The notes beneath the pieces were generated by a model, which was not told the DNA's origin, did no database searches, and saw only the letters and a program-made list of their open reading frames with translations. Both the position numbers and the translations under genes were made by a program. From Pelobacter seleniigenes DSM 18267 (lineage in GTDB: Bacteria; Desulfobacterota; Desulfuromonadia; Desulfuromonadales; Geopsychrobacteraceae), in contig NZ_JOMG01000001.1 of NCBI RefSeq assembly GCF_000711225.1, positions 62,001 to 126,000 of the forward strand: DNA of 64,000 nt, read 5' to 3'. How positions within the stretch are numbered: position 1 is the stretch's first letter; every line of letters starts with the position of its first letter. Shown here piece after piece: positions 9,156-19,268 of the stretch.

Positions 9156-12100
9156 ATGTTGAACTCAAAATGCCAGTCCCTGAAAACCGTTTGCAAAGTC
9201 CTTCTGATAGGTTCATTCGTGATTCTGCTGCCCACACCTGCCGCCCTGGCCGGGGTATCGCAGACGCCACTGTCTCTGACCACCGGCGGCCTTGCCAATA
9301 TCCTGGTGATTCTTGATAACTCCAACAGTATGGATGAAAATGCCAGCGGTGCCGCAGTTGGCTCCGATTCGGAAGACAGCAAATCGGAGATTGCCCGTAG
9401 CGCCGTTAAAACCCTGATCAAGACATATACAGACGAACTGAATATGGGCCTGATGGCATATAAACAGTCCAATGTCAAAAGCTATTATCTGCATAATTCG
9501 CCCTATGATATCAGCTTTGATCCGGATAATTTTGACGCTGATTTTACTGGTAATCGCGACTCCAGTACTAAAAAATACCAAACTCGCAATCCCTCTGATA
9601 CGAACAACTATATCTATTATAATGTTGCCCTGCCCATGTATTCGAGCTCAAAATCAGACACCGTCTACTGTTATTCAAAAAACGCCGGGTTCCCGGGTTC
9701 TTCCAGTTCAAGCTACTATCAATACACCTGCTGGAAATCCAAGACCGGGACATCTGATGAAATCCCGACATCAACACAGGAAGCTGGCAACTACGGTTAT
9801 TCCAGCTACTATACGTCAACAACCCTGTCACCGACCGATAGTGATATCGCACAGGATATCTATGAGTTCGGGAAACGACTGATGTGGACCTACGTCGGCA
9901 AGACCTGGTATTCGAACAGCTCACCGGGACGCGGCTACCTGCATGTCCCCATCGCCCTGCTTGATGACAGTCAGGCCGAACTGCTCAATGTAAAACTGGA
10001 GACATCACAGTTCTCCAGCAACAAACCGACGGACGCAAATTATCCACTTCAAAACGCAGGACTTACCCCCGTCGAAGGAACCCTTCTGACCGCCCTGGAT
10101 TATTTCAGCGAAGACTGGAGGACCAGCTCCGAAGGCTATACCAGCGCCTGTTATCCGCTGCCGGAATCCTGCGATAACAATTTTGTCGTGCTGGTCACAG
10201 ATGGTCTGCCGTCGGTCGATAAAAATGGCAACACCGTCAGTGACGCCGATGCCGCCCTTGCAAATGCCGCTGATGCCGTATCTCAGCTGGCCGATGCCGG
10301 CATCACCACCTATGTGATTGGTTTTGCCATGCCATACGGAACCGATGATGACGCCTTAGACATCCTTGCCGAAACCGGGGGCACCGGCACCGCTATTCTC
10401 GCCGATGACGAAGAGTCACTTACCGCAGCGCTGGAAGATATTTTTGACAACATCAAAAAAGCCAGCAGTGCCGTGGCCGGGTTGGCCGCCAACTCCACCC
10501 AGCTTGACACCTCGGGCAGCGGAGACACCACTTATCTATACCAAGCCACCTTCAACAGTACCGACTGGAGCGGGGTTCTGACCGCCTACCCCATGGCAGC
10601 GGACGGTACAGTTGGGGAAGAAGTCTGGAGTACCAACGACAGCGGGGTAATCCCCAACGCCGCGTCCCGGAATATTTTTACCTGGAACAGCAGCGAAGGA
10701 GTTGAATTCACGGCCGACAATCTGGAAAATTTAAGTTCAGACCAACAGACGGCACTCTCCTCCAGTAGCGATCTCATCAACTGGGTGCGCGGCGACTCCA
10801 GTCTTGAAGACGGCACCAACTTCCGTACCCGCAGCAGTGCCGTTGGCGACATCATCAATTCAACCCCCGCTTACGTTTATCAGCTGGACTACAATCTTGA
10901 CTTGTTGTCCACTTCAACTACTGGGCAAAGCACTTATAATGATTTCGTTTCTTCCATGACCGACAATCTGCCAACTCTCTATTTCGGTGCCAACGACGGC
11001 ATGTTGCATGCCCTGCAGCTCAACAAGGATGAAACCGATGCCAAAGAAATTTTTGCCTATATCCCAGAGGCGGTCTTCGGCAATCTCGCAGAGCTATCCT
11101 CGCCGGACTACAGCAGTCATCAATTTTTTGTCGATGGCTCACCGGTCGTTTATCACGCCTATCTCAAGTCCCGATGGCGAACCGTGCTGCTGTGCACCAC
11201 CGGGCGCGGCGGAAAATCGATTTTCGCCCTCGACATCACCGACCCGGACAGTTTTTCTGCCAGTGACGTGCTCTGGGAATATTCAACCGTCGAAGATACG
11301 TCCGGCGATCTCGGCTATACCATCGGCAAACCGGTCCTGGTCCACCTGGCCGATAGTCATTGGGGGGTGGTTTTCGGCAATGGCTATGACAGCGACAACG
11401 GCCGGGCCTACCTCTATGTCCTTAATGCGGAAAACGGCGCCTTGATCACCAAAATCGCCACCAACAGCTCAACCGACAACGGTCTTTCAACCCCCTCAGT
11501 AGTGGCTGACGCTAATCGCACCGCTAGCATCGTCTACGCCGGTGACCTGCTCGGCAATATCTGGAAGTTTGATCTGAGCGATGAAGATCCCACTGAATGG
11601 AGCGTGGACGACAATGCAGGCGGCAATAATCCGCTCTTCACCGCCCGCTATGATTCCACCCAAACCCAGCCGATCACCGGCCCGCTCAATGTCAGCAGTC
11701 ATGACGACGGTGGCTACATGATCTTTTTCGGAACCGGCCAATACTATGCCGAAGGGGACAATGTCGTCGATACCGACCCGGACGTCCAATCGTTATACGG
11801 CATTTGGGATGACCTGGATAGCCGCATCAGCAACCTGGACCGCAGCGACCTGATCAAACAGAGCATCCTTTACGAAGGAGAATACAATGACACTGCCTAT
11901 CGGGTGACCTCCTACGTTGATGAGGCAAACTTCGCCTGGACCGCGGAGGAGGATCGGACCAGGGGCTGGTACATGGACCTGATTTCCCCGGTAAACGGGG
12001 CAGAAGGGGAACGGGTCGTCACCAAACCGACACTGAAATACGACCGGGTGATTTTCACTACCCTGATTCCGACCCAGGAAACCTGCTCGACCGGCGGCAG

Positions 12101-12398
12101 CAGTTGGCTGATGGAGCTGACTGCAACCACCGGAAACCGGCCAACCAGCGCCTTGCTTGACCTGAATGGCGACGGAGTTATCGACGAAAATGACACCATC
12201 ACCATTGATGGCGTAAGTTACTATATTTCCGGCCTCGGGAGCGACATGATCGATTCGAATCCATTGGTCCTGGACACCACGGATGGCGAGGAAATTCATA
12301 AAGTCATTTCCAGCAGTGACGGATCGGTGAAAGATGTTCTTAACCTGTCCGGCGACAGTGTTGAACTAGGCCGGCATTCATGGAGACAGCTCAAATGA
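9156..12398 (+). CDS. pilY1: PilY1-type pilus tip adhesin/assembly protein
   Basis: A 1080-residue secreted protein. A Sec signal peptide ends near ALAG (about residue 33). A von Willebrand A-like domain starts at LDNSNSMDE (about residue 52, MIDAS DxSxS) and contains VTDGLPS (about residue 348). The C-terminal half is the PilY1 beta-propeller, with strand repeats such as TLYFGANDGMLHAL, DGSPVVYHAYL and DLLGNIWKFDLSD. A Ca2+-loop-like DLNGDGVIDEND lies near residue 1003. PilY1 proteins cap the type IV pilus and control extension/retraction and surface sensing. The Ser/Thr-rich, low-complexity stretch between the VWA signature and the propeller is variable in the family. The gene overlaps the following pilin at ATGA. 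Confidence 0.9.
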   Translation: MLNSKCQSLKTVCKVLLIGSFVILLPTPAALAGVSQTPLSLTTGGLANILVILDNSNSMDENASGAAVGSDSEDSKSEIARSAVKTLIKTYTDELNMGLMAYKQSNVKSYYLHNSPYDISFDPDNFDADFTGNRDSSTKKYQTRNPSDTNNYIYYNVALPMYSSSKSDTVYCYSKNAGFPGSSSSSYYQYTCWKSKTGTSDEIPTSTQEAGNYGYSSYYTSTTLSPTDSDIAQDIYEFGKRLMWTYVGKTWYSNSSPGRGYLHVPIALLDDSQAELLNVKLETSQFSSNKPTDANYPLQNAGLTPVEGTLLTALDYFSEDWRTSSEGYTSACYPLPESCDNNFVVLVTDGLPSVDKNGNTVSDADAALANAADAVSQLADAGITTYVIGFAMPYGTDDDALDILAETGGTGTAILADDEESLTAALEDIFDNIKKASSAVAGLAANSTQLDTSGSGDTTYLYQATFNSTDWSGVLTAYPMAADGTVGEEVWSTNDSGVIPNAASRNIFTWNSSEGVEFTADNLENLSSDQQTALSSSSDLINWVRGDSSLEDGTNFRTRSSAVGDIINSTPAYVYQLDYNLDLLSTSTTGQSTYNDFVSSMTDNLPTLYFGANDGMLHALQLNKDETDAKEIFAYIPEAVFGNLAELSSPDYSSHQFFVDGSPVVYHAYLKSRWRTVLLCTTGRGGKSIFALDITDPDSFSASDVLWEYSTVEDTSGDLGYTIGKPVLVHLADSHWGVVFGNGYDSDNGRAYLYVLNAENGALITKIATNSSTDNGLSTPSVVADANRTASIVYAGDLLGNIWKFDLSDEDPTEWSVDDNAGGNNPLFTARYDSTQTQPITGPLNVSSHDDGGYMIFFGTGQYYAEGDNVVDTDPDVQSLYGIWDDLDSRISNLDRSDLIKQSILYEGEYNDTAYRVTSYVDEANFAWTAEEDRTRGWYMDLISPVNGAEGERVVTKPTLKYDRVIFTTLIPTQETCSTGGSSWLMELTATTGNRPTSALLDLNGDGVIDENDTITIDGVSYYISGLGSDMIDSNPLVLDTTDGEEIHKVISSSDGSVKDVLNLSGDSVELGRHSWRQLK

Positions 12399-12844
12399 AC
12401 CAGAGCAACTTTCAGCAAACCAATGCGGCAATGGCGGCCCCTGTAGTTAAGATAAAATCTCCGCAACGGGGTTTCACCTTGATCGAACTTCTGGTGGTCA
12501 TCGCCATCCTCAGCATCCTCGCCGCGATTGCCATTCCGCAATATGCGAAATATCGGAAAACCGCCTACCGTGGCGCCGCCAAAGCAGCCTTGGTCAGCGG
12601 GGCACAAAATATGGAGCGCTTCTTTACCCACAACAACACCTACGAAGGAGCCACGATCGGCGACACCTCTGCTGGAGACCAGATTGACGAATGGACCGAA
12701 GGGGACCGCTACCAGCTATCCATCGACGAAGCCACCGTCAGTACTTACATTCTGATCGCCACCCCGCAATTTGATGATGAATGCGGTGCCCTGAGCATCG
12801 ACGAAACAGGTGCCAAATCTGCCGGGGCCAGTAATTGTTGGTAA
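12395..12844 (+). CDS. pilE: Type IV pilin-like protein, PilE family
   Basis: A 149-residue prepilin with an unusually long leader (about 27 residues) before G|FTLIELLVVIAILSILAAIAIPQYAKYRKTAYRGAAK. The Ala-rich helix and the C-terminal FDDECGALSIDETGAKSAGASNCW region with two Cys (D-loop) fit PilE-type minor pilins that close fimT-pilY1 operons. I chose the ATG at 12395, which overlaps the pilY1 stop as ATGA and has GGAGAC upstream, over an in-frame ATG at 12380. It is a minor rather than major pilin by position and size. Confidence 0.87.
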   Translation: MNQSNFQQTNAAMAAPVVKIKSPQRGFTLIELLVVIAILSILAAIAIPQYAKYRKTAYRGAAKAALVSGAQNMERFFTHNNTYEGATIGDTSAGDQIDEWTEGDRYQLSIDEATVSTYILIATPQFDDECGALSIDETGAKSAGASNCW

Positions 12845-13243
12845 TCCTCGCCCCCAAGTCAGTAACATAACATTATTTTAATGGCATCAAATCAGTCTTT
12901 CAACAGCAGGCATTTTCAATCAAATCAACCCTGATATCCGCACGATCATGAATTTCTTCAAAATAAGGTTATTTTCATTCAAATCCCGGTCTCAACTGAT
13001 TTAAAAGGCAGCCTTCCGCTTTCAAAATTTCCATTGAACCCCTGAAAAATCACCAGATTAACAATAAAAAATCCGCTGCTGGCTACTTTCCAACCTAACT
13101 GTATTTTTTTACCCTAAATAAAATTTTCCCTTGACAACCACCCCCATTTCTTGATTGTTTGCGGTTATCAAAGAAACATTGTTTTATATCTCTAGAGCAA
13201 TGATCAAAATTCACTTTCCAGACCATCTAAAGGGACGAGAAAT
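12845..13243 (+). other. Intergenic region before the carboxylase genes
   Basis: There is no gene in these 399 bases. The region is AT-rich. A TTGACA at 13131-13136 could be the -35 of the carboxylase promoter, but the matching -10 is poor (ATTGTT at 17-base spacing). AAGGGA at about 13230 is the ribosome site of the next gene. No clear terminator for the pilin operon is visible. Confidence 0.4.
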
Positions 13244-14968
13244 ATGCCGAAAACCAAAATCAAACCTTCGTTGCAGAACCCTCTTGCCACCACAGAGAAA
13301 GTTGAATTCACCATCCCCGGTGAAATAGCGGGGCTGACCGGTGGTTATGAGGAGGTCATGAAGGAAGGTTATGACCTCATTCAGCGTCCGATCAAATCGG
13401 TTGCTGTCGGGCAGATCGAAAAGCAACACTTCAAGCAACGGATGACCGTCTGGGAAAGGATCAAGGTTCTCACCCAGGCCGAACCGAATATCCTTTTCCA
13501 GAACTGGGGAAAGAACCTTGACGGGGCCTCGCTGGTCACCGGAATTCTCAATATCGGCGGTCGGGATGTGGCCCTCTACGGACATGATTTTACCGTTCGT
13601 GCCGGCTCCATTGACGCCACCAACGGCCAGAAACTGGCTCGCTTGATGTACATGGCCGGCGAAAAAGGTATTCCGCTGATCGGCATGAACGACTCCGCCG
13701 GCGCGTATGTTCCTGCCGGAGTCGGCGGGCTGGACGGTTACGCGGAAGCTTTTACCGCCCTGCGCAAAATCAGTGGTGTGATCCCGACCATCATGTGCAT
13801 GTTCGGCTTCAATGCCGGCGGTGGCTCCTACCTGCCCCGCCAGGGCAGTTTTGTTATTCAGCCGGCGGATACTTTTTTCGGCCTGACCGGTCCCGGGGTG
13901 GTTAAATCGGTGCTGGGTGAAGATATCACTCCCGAAGAGCTCGGCGGGCCGAAGGTTCATGGCGCCACGGGCGTGGCCGACCTGACCGTGGCTGATGAAA
14001 CGGCCGCCCTACGCACAGCGATCCGCCTGCTCAGCTATATCCCCGACAACAACCACAGCATGGCGCCGTTCCAGACAACCAGCGATCCGCTCGATCGCAA
14101 GACCTGGGAAATCAACACCCTGTTGAAAAAAGCCTTTAATTCACCGACCGGATTCAACACCCCCTTCGATGTCTCCATCGTCATTCAGCAGATCTGCGAT
14201 CATGGCGATTATTTCGAAATCCAACCGACCCGCGCCCGGGAAGCGATTACAGCTTTCGGCCGGCTGGGGGGCAATGTGGTCGGTTTTGTTGCCAACAACT
14301 CCGCCGTGGCCTCCGGCCAAATCGACTGTGACTCGGCGCTCAAGATCGCGCGCTTCGTCCGGTTCTGTAACATCTACAATATTCCGTTGATCTTCATGGA
14401 AGATACCACTGGCTTCCTGCCCGGCCGGGAACAGGAAGCACGAGGTATCGTTCAGGCCGGCCGTTCAATGCTCGACGCCATTGTCGACGTCCGCACCCCG
14501 CGTATCCTGCTGATTTTGCGCAATGCCTTTGGTGGTGCTTACGCGTCTTACAACAACTATCCGACCGGAGCAGATCTGGTGCTGGCGCTGCCGACCACTC
14601 GCCTGGCGGTGATGGGACCGGCCGGCAAGGAATTCGTCTACAAAGCCGAATTGCGTAAACTGCGCGGCGCCATCAAACAACGCATTGCCGAGGGCATTCA
14701 GGAGCGAACCAAAGCTGGTATGGATGGGGATGATGCCAAAAAAGATGCGGAACGAGCAGCCGCCGAATGGTTGAAACAGGAAGAGGCTGCGCTGAACCAG
14801 CGCTACGAAAAAGAACTGATGAACCCCAAAGAAGGGCTTGCCCTCGGCTCGATTTCCTCCCTGGTCATGCCGACGGACCTGCGCAAGGTTTTAGGTGAGA
14901 ACCTGAATTTCTTCCTGCGCCACTACCAACCGTCCGCCTGGCAGGATGTGCAGCGGGAATTCCACTGA
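13244..14968 (+). CDS. Acyl-CoA carboxylase, carboxyltransferase (beta) subunit
   Basis: A 574-residue carboxyltransferase of the PCC-beta/crotonase fold. The N-terminal half carries the acyl-CoA site ([22 protein letters not shown], about residues 147-168; [12 protein letters not shown]). The C-terminal half has the biotin-site oxyanion elements ([35 protein letters not shown]). A charged helical insertion of about 60 residues (roughly 485-540) follows that region before the C-terminal [15 protein letters not shown], longer than in plain PccB. It pairs with the biotin carboxylase-carrier gene 63 bases downstream. Substrate (acetyl-, propionyl- or another acyl-CoA) cannot be fixed by eye. AAGGGACGAG precedes the ATG. 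Confidence 0.88.
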   Translation: MPKTKIKPSLQNPLATTEKVEFTIPGEIAGLTGGYEEVMKEGYDLIQRPIKSVAVGQIEKQHFKQRMTVWERIKVLTQAEPNILFQNWGKNLDGASLVTGILNIGGRDVALYGHDFTVRAGSIDATNGQKLARLMYMAGEKGIPLIGMNDSAGAYVPAGVGGLDGYAEAFTALRKISGVIPTIMCMFGFNAGGGSYLPRQGSFVIQPADTFFGLTGPGVVKSVLGEDITPEELGGPKVHGATGVADLTVADETAALRTAIRLLSYIPDNNHSMAPFQTTSDPLDRKTWEINTLLKKAFNSPTGFNTPFDVSIVIQQICDHGDYFEIQPTRAREAITAFGRLGGNVVGFVANNSAVASGQIDCDSALKIARFVRFCNIYNIPLIFMEDTTGFLPGREQEARGIVQAGRSMLDAIVDVRTPRILLILRNAFGGAYASYNNYPTGADLVLALPTTRLAVMGPAGKEFVYKAELRKLRGAIKQRIAEGIQERTKAGMDGDDAKKDAERAAAEWLKQEEAALNQRYEKELMNPKEGLALGSISSLVMPTDLRKVLGENLNFFLRHYQPSAWQDVQREFH

Positions 14969-15031
14969 TTTGTTCAAGCGGGATACGGAACGGGAACCAA
15001 CAACTTTTCAGTTTAAAGTGGAGATAAATCG

Positions 15032-17908
15032 ATGTCCAAAACAACCGACTACTATCGCAACAACCCGCTAATCCACAAAGACCGCCGCCTGGGCCAGTCA
15101 CCTTCGGCATGGGTCCGGTCTTTTTCCTGCACCGAGCTCAGCCCGCTGATCGTCTGCCGCGGCCCGATCCGCAAAGAAGCCATGGATGTCTATGCCGAGA
15201 TGGGGATCAGCCATTACGGCATCCTGCTCTCAGAAAAGGATTCCATCGTTTATCCCAACGCCCTCTCTCCGGAACTACGCGTGCTCACTGACAACAGCCG
15301 GGTTCACCGGGTTCCGGACTATACCGGGGCCAGCAAGGAAGAGCGGGTCGAGCGGATTCAGCAAATCATCGATATCGCCAAAGATAACGACTATAATGCC
15401 ATCTTTGCCGGCTACGGATTCATGGCCGAGGACGACGAATTTGTCGCCGCTATTGAGGATGCCGGACTGATGTTTATAGGCCCCTGCGCCAAGACCCAGC
15501 GCGCAGCCGGAAAAAAAGATGAAGCGAAGAGAACCGCCCTGCTGGTTGATGTCTCGGTCACCCCCGGCATCGACAACGTCACCGCCCTCACCCTGTTGAA
15601 AAAACATAAGACCAGGGAACAGCTCATCGCCCTGGCGCAGGCGGAAGATCTGGATGTGAGCCAGGACCTGTTCAGCAACGCCGACACCCCACTTGAAGAG
15701 CTGGCCGATGCGATCCTCTTTGCATCCTATGACAAAGGGATTGACCTGTTCTCCATCGAAGAACTTTGTCACCAGGTTGAGACCGAGTGTGCGACCATGT
15801 TCCGCAATTATCCAGGCGCACGCATCCGGCTTAAAGCGATTGGCGGCGGCGGTGGCAAAGGTCAGCGCATTCTCGGTGCAGCCTTGCTGATGAGCAAAGA
15901 GCCGAGTGAAAAACAGATCAAAGACGCAGCCGCTGACGCGCCCGGCCTGGTGCGGGAAATCCTGAATGAAGTCAAGGCCAATGGCATAGGCGACAACAAA
16001 AACATTCTCATAGAACTGAACATTGAGCAGACCCGGCACAACGAAATCCAGTTGCTCGGCAACGGCCAGTGGTGTATCGCCCTGGGCGGCCGGGATTGTT
16101 CCCTGCAGATGCACGAGCAGAAACTGCTGGAAATCTCGGTAACCCAGGAAGGGCTGACCCAGGAGATCGCCCGCGCGAAAAAAGCCCGTCAGAAAGAACA
16201 GGCCAAAGCCTTGGAATCAGATTTACAGGTTCTCAAGCGGATGGAAGAAGAATCGGAACGCTTCGGAACCGCAGTCGGCCTCGATTCGGCCTCGACCTTT
16301 GAATGCATTGTCGATGGCAGTCGCCATTACTTTATGGAGGTCAACACCAGGATTCAGGTTGAACACCGGGTCACCGAGTTGGTCTACAGTCTCAAATTCA
16401 CCAATCCAGAGGATGAAAAAGACTTTTTCATAGTCGAATCCCTGGTTGAAGCCATGGCGTTACTGGCGTTGCATAAGGACAGGCTGCCTCGTCCGCAACG
16501 AATCCCTCGCTTCGGGGCCGCCGCAGAAGCGCGCCTCAACGCAACCGATGATTCCTTGTCACCCAGCGCCGGCGGCTATATCCGTTATTGGTCGAAACCG
16601 ATTCAGGGTGAGATCCGCGATGATCAGGGAATCTGCATCGCCAACCCGGACACCGGACAATTCATGCGTTATCATCTGGCCGGGGCCTACGACTCCAATA
16701 TCGCCCTGCTGCTGACCAAAGGAGATGACCGCCTCGACAGTTACCGGCATCTGGCCAAAGTTCTCAGTTCGACGGTATTGCGTGGCAGCAACCTGGCTAC
16801 CAACCTGAGTTTCCATTACGGCCTGGTCAACTGGTTTCTGGGTAATAATGTCATGGCCAAACCGACTACCCGCTTTGTCGTGCCCTATCTGACCCTGGTC
16901 GGCAAACTGAAAGAGGAAGCACAGAAACTTGACGTGGTCTACGCATTTTTAGCCATGAAACGCGCCTACGCCAAAGAGTATGCAGCTGACCCGGACGTGG
17001 CCAAAGCCGTCTCGGAAACCCTTGACCGCAAAGGCACCCTGCTGACTCGCCCCATGGAAATCCTGCTGGGCAATCCGCACCTGTTGTCCGGCTGGTTGAG
17101 TTTAAACAGGACCAAATTCAGAATCAGCAAAGGCCGCGTGGTCTGGCTTTGTAATCCTCTGGTGGTCCTTGAAGAGACCTACGAATACCTGCACATGACC
17201 TGGAAAAAAGAAGCTCCGGCCGCCGAGGTCATCTGGGCCCATGACCGTGAACTGCTCGAAGGAGCCCTGGCCTTTTATGCCGAACTCCGAGAGACCTTCG
17301 GCCTCAACAAGGAACAGTATGTCAAACTGAATGAGATCCTTCACAAAAAGGATCCCCAGGGCGGGTTTGATGGCGCAACCTGGAGTAGGATCCAGCAAGC
17401 CCATGTCGGCTACGAGATCGGCAATGAAATACTCGGACTGCTCTTTATGGTGGCCGAGAATACCGACTTTTACGATTTCAAGGTTGAAGACAACCTGAAT
17501 GTCACCATTCCCGAATATCTCAACGACCCGGAATTGCAGGCAGCTATGAAGAAAATCCTGGTCCCGCCACCGGCGACCAAAGCCGACGAAATCGTCGCGC
17601 CCGGAGGAGGAATGTATTATGCCCAGGAAGCGCCGGGGATGCCGTCGTTTGTCAAAGAGGGCGATCATTTCGAGAAGGGGCAACCGCTGTTTATCCTGGA
17701 AGTCATGAAAATGTTCAACAAAATCCCGGCACCGTTTTCCGGCACTATTGACCGAATCATTATTGAAGGCGGCGACGGGACAATCGTTTCCAAAGGGCAG
17801 CCCCTGTTCAAAGTCACCCCGGATGAAAAATTCGTGGAAATCGATCCTCAGCAGTTGGCCGTACAGAAACAGACCGTCACCGCAAAATATCTGCAGGCCG
17901 TTTTTTAG
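15032..17908 (+). CDS. Atypical biotin carboxylase-biotin carrier fusion
   Basis: A 958-residue protein combining a biotin carboxylase domain with a C-terminal biotinyl domain. The ATP-grasp Gly-rich loop IGGGGGKGQR is at about residue 270, far later than the usual ~160, because of an N-terminal extension and an extra helical block (about residues 180-260). The catalytic segment reads EVNTRIQVEHRVTE (canonical NTRIQVEHPVTE with Pro replaced by Arg). The biotin site is LEVMKMFNK with Lys at about residue 893; a non-standard middle domain (about 600-840) separates it from the carboxylase part. It should make carboxybiotin from bicarbonate and ATP for the neighbouring carboxyltransferase. GGAGAT lies before the ATG; a strong hairpin follows the stop. 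Confidence 0.85.
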   Translation: MSKTTDYYRNNPLIHKDRRLGQSPSAWVRSFSCTELSPLIVCRGPIRKEAMDVYAEMGISHYGILLSEKDSIVYPNALSPELRVLTDNSRVHRVPDYTGASKEERVERIQQIIDIAKDNDYNAIFAGYGFMAEDDEFVAAIEDAGLMFIGPCAKTQRAAGKKDEAKRTALLVDVSVTPGIDNVTALTLLKKHKTREQLIALAQAEDLDVSQDLFSNADTPLEELADAILFASYDKGIDLFSIEELCHQVETECATMFRNYPGARIRLKAIGGGGGKGQRILGAALLMSKEPSEKQIKDAAADAPGLVREILNEVKANGIGDNKNILIELNIEQTRHNEIQLLGNGQWCIALGGRDCSLQMHEQKLLEISVTQEGLTQEIARAKKARQKEQAKALESDLQVLKRMEEESERFGTAVGLDSASTFECIVDGSRHYFMEVNTRIQVEHRVTELVYSLKFTNPEDEKDFFIVESLVEAMALLALHKDRLPRPQRIPRFGAAAEARLNATDDSLSPSAGGYIRYWSKPIQGEIRDDQGICIANPDTGQFMRYHLAGAYDSNIALLLTKGDDRLDSYRHLAKVLSSTVLRGSNLATNLSFHYGLVNWFLGNNVMAKPTTRFVVPYLTLVGKLKEEAQKLDVVYAFLAMKRAYAKEYAADPDVAKAVSETLDRKGTLLTRPMEILLGNPHLLSGWLSLNRTKFRISKGRVVWLCNPLVVLEETYEYLHMTWKKEAPAAEVIWAHDRELLEGALAFYAELRETFGLNKEQYVKLNEILHKKDPQGGFDGATWSRIQQAHVGYEIGNEILGLLFMVAENTDFYDFKVEDNLNVTIPEYLNDPELQAAMKKILVPPPATKADEIVAPGGGMYYAQEAPGMPSFVKEGDHFEKGQPLFILEVMKMFNKIPAPFSGTIDRIIIEGGDGTIVSKGQPLFKVTPDEKFVEIDPQQLAVQKQTVTAKYLQAVF

Positions 17909-17923
17909 CCCCCACTCTGCAAA

Positions 17924-17957
17924 CAGGGAATGGCCCCGTAAGAAAGGCCATTCCCTG
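17924..17957 (+). terminator. Terminator after the carboxylase operon
   Basis: CAGGGAATGGCC (17924-17935) pairs perfectly over 12 bases with GGCCATTCCCTG (17946-17957) around a 10-base loop and is followed by CTTTG. It lies 16 bases after the stop of the biotin carboxylase gene and faces the DUF3106 gene on the other strand, so it may serve both directions. The T-run is short. Confidence 0.6.
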
Positions 17958-18063
17958 CTTTGTCAACCTGTCCCCGATCTTCCATGGACTTTGCGAACGG
18001 TAATTTTTCACCAACTGCTAACCAGTGGCCCAGCGGCAGTACCCCTCGCCCCCAAAAAAGAGT

Positions 18064-18699
18064 TCAGCCCCTTTCAGCGCCCACCACCTCCGGAGCCCCC
18101 CCGGAGCCACCGCCTGACCCGCCACCAGAGCCCTCACCTCCCGAGCCACCGCCGTCCGATCCGTGGCCGCCACTTTCGGAACGTCCACCGGCGGCGGGAC
18201 CTCCCTGCTGTCCCGCTCCGGAAGAGCCCCTCCGATCAAGTTGATCACGATACTGTTCCTTTTGGGCCGGGGTCAGAGCTCCCCAGCGATTCTCCAACTG
18301 CTTTTGAACCTCGACAGGCAGATTTTGGAATTGTGCATGGACCCCACGCAGCTTCTGCTTCTCAACAGGGTCCAGCTTTTGAAAGCTTTCAAACCGGTTG
18401 CGCACCTGGGCTTGCTGCTGCGGGGTGAGGGCCTGCCAGGCCTGCAGCCGCTGAGCAGCCAGCGCCCGTTGTTGTGGTGTCATGGCCAGCCAGGTATCGG
18501 CCCCTTTAAGCAACTGCTGTTGTTTTTTATCAGCAAGTGAATTCCACACCCCGGCGTAACCCTGCAGGACCTGCTGCTGTTCTTGAGTCAGTTCGGAAAA
18601 TTCAACAGCAAAAACAGTGGCGACGCTGGACAAGAGCATCGCGGCAATCCCTATGGCGATGATCGTAAACCGTAGCACAGCTCTATTGCTCAGCATCAT
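18064..18699 (-). CDS. DUF3106 family exported protein with Gly-rich tail
   Basis: A 211-residue protein with an N-terminal signal/anchor (residues 10-31), then repeated helical segments of the DUF3106 type: LTQEQQQVLQGYAGVWNSL, MTPQQRALAAQRLQAW, LTPQQQAQVRNRFESF, LDPVEKQKL and LTPAQKEQYR. These '(L/M)TPxQ' helices resemble periplasmic helical sensor proteins. The last 50 residues are a low-complexity Gly/Ser tail (SGGGSGGGSGG-like). It is the final gene of the sigma-factor operon, overlapping the preceding 80-residue gene by 17 bases. The family has no assigned function; a periplasmic sensory or envelope-stress role is only inferred from the sigma linkage. Confidence 0.8.
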   Translation of the reverse strand: MMLSNRAVLRFTIIAIGIAAMLLSSVATVFAVEFSELTQEQQQVLQGYAGVWNSLADKKQQQLLKGADTWLAMTPQQRALAAQRLQAWQALTPQQQAQVRNRFESFQKLDPVEKQKLRGVHAQFQNLPVEVQKQLENRWGALTPAQKEQYRDQLDRRGSSGAGQQGGPAAGGRSESGGHGSDGGGSGGEGSGGGSGGGSGGAPEVVGAERG

Positions 18700-18925
18700 T
18701 ATCTCCCTTATCCATCATCTTCTCAGGGTTTGCCTTTTCCAGAACCAGCAGATAAAAAGGGTCGACCCAGCCGACATCATCATCCGTGAATTCTCCCAGA
18801 AACTCGATCAGCTCTTTGCTCGGTGCTGAGGTTGTCTCCTTTTCTCTGGCGCAGCAAGGAAAGACCGGCATCAGGATGAGAGCCTGGATGAAGATCAGTG
18901 CGCGGAGCGGATATATCCAATTCAT
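18683..18925 (-). CDS. Small exported protein in the sigma-factor operon
   Basis: An 80-residue protein: an N-terminal hydrophobic stretch (RALIFIQALILMPVFPCC) that could be a signal peptide or lipoprotein signal, then an acidic conserved-looking core, SKELIEFLGEFTDDDVGWVDP. I recall short proteins with a similar 'EFLGEw..ddg.WvDP' core beside DUF3106 genes and extracytoplasmic sigma factors in other Proteobacteria, but cannot verify this. It overlaps the upstream membrane-protein gene by 146 bases in another frame, which is unusually long, and the DUF3106 gene by 17. Function unknown. Confidence 0.55.
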   Translation of the reverse strand: MNWIYPLRALIFIQALILMPVFPCCAREKETTSAPSKELIEFLGEFTDDDVGWVDPFYLLVLEKANPEKMMDKGDNDAEQ

Positions 18926-19268
18926 GGTCCATCACCTCCGAAAGCCATTCATAAAATTCTATGTCCCGCTGATAAAAGTCGAGGGGCTCATCACTGGAAA
19001 GAATCTGCAGGGTCACCAGATCCGCCCCGCCAGGTGCCGGCTGCTGCTGCGGAATATTCAGAACAACAAGCACCAGCAGGACGACCAGAAAGGAGCCGCC
19101 TCCCCACAGCAAACGATATGTCCCTTGAGCGGAATCCGTCTGTAACGCATGGTATTTAAGCCGTCCCAACTTGCCTTCAACAGAATCCCCCAGGTCTGCA
19201 ATGGAGTGATCAAGGGCCCCGCACACCTTCTTGACAAAAATATCATCTTGTTTATCAGTCATGGCCAA
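18780..19268 (-). CDS. Single-pass membrane protein, probable anti-sigma partner
   Basis: A 162-residue protein starting at the ATG at 19268, overlapping the sigma-factor stop by 10 bases. Residues 1-50 are cytoplasmic and helical (DDIFVKKVCGALDHSIADLGDSVEGKL), residues 56-71 form a membrane helix (GGGSFLVVLLVLVVLN) and the outside part contains DEPLDFYQRDIEFYEWLSEVMD. Topology and position fit a membrane partner of the sigma factor, but no ZAS zinc motif is present. The last 48 residues, after SEVM, are read in the frame overlapped by the next gene and look non-conserved (Arg/Gly-rich). The natural end may be earlier, or a frameshift may have lengthened it. Confidence 0.6.
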   Translation of the reverse strand: MAMTDKQDDIFVKKVCGALDHSIADLGDSVEGKLGRLKYHALQTDSAQGTYRLLWGGGSFLVVLLVLVVLNIPQQQPAPGGADLVTLQILSSDEPLDFYQRDIEFYEWLSEVMDHELDISAPRTDLHPGSHPDAGLSLLRQRKGDNLSTEQRADRVSGRIHG

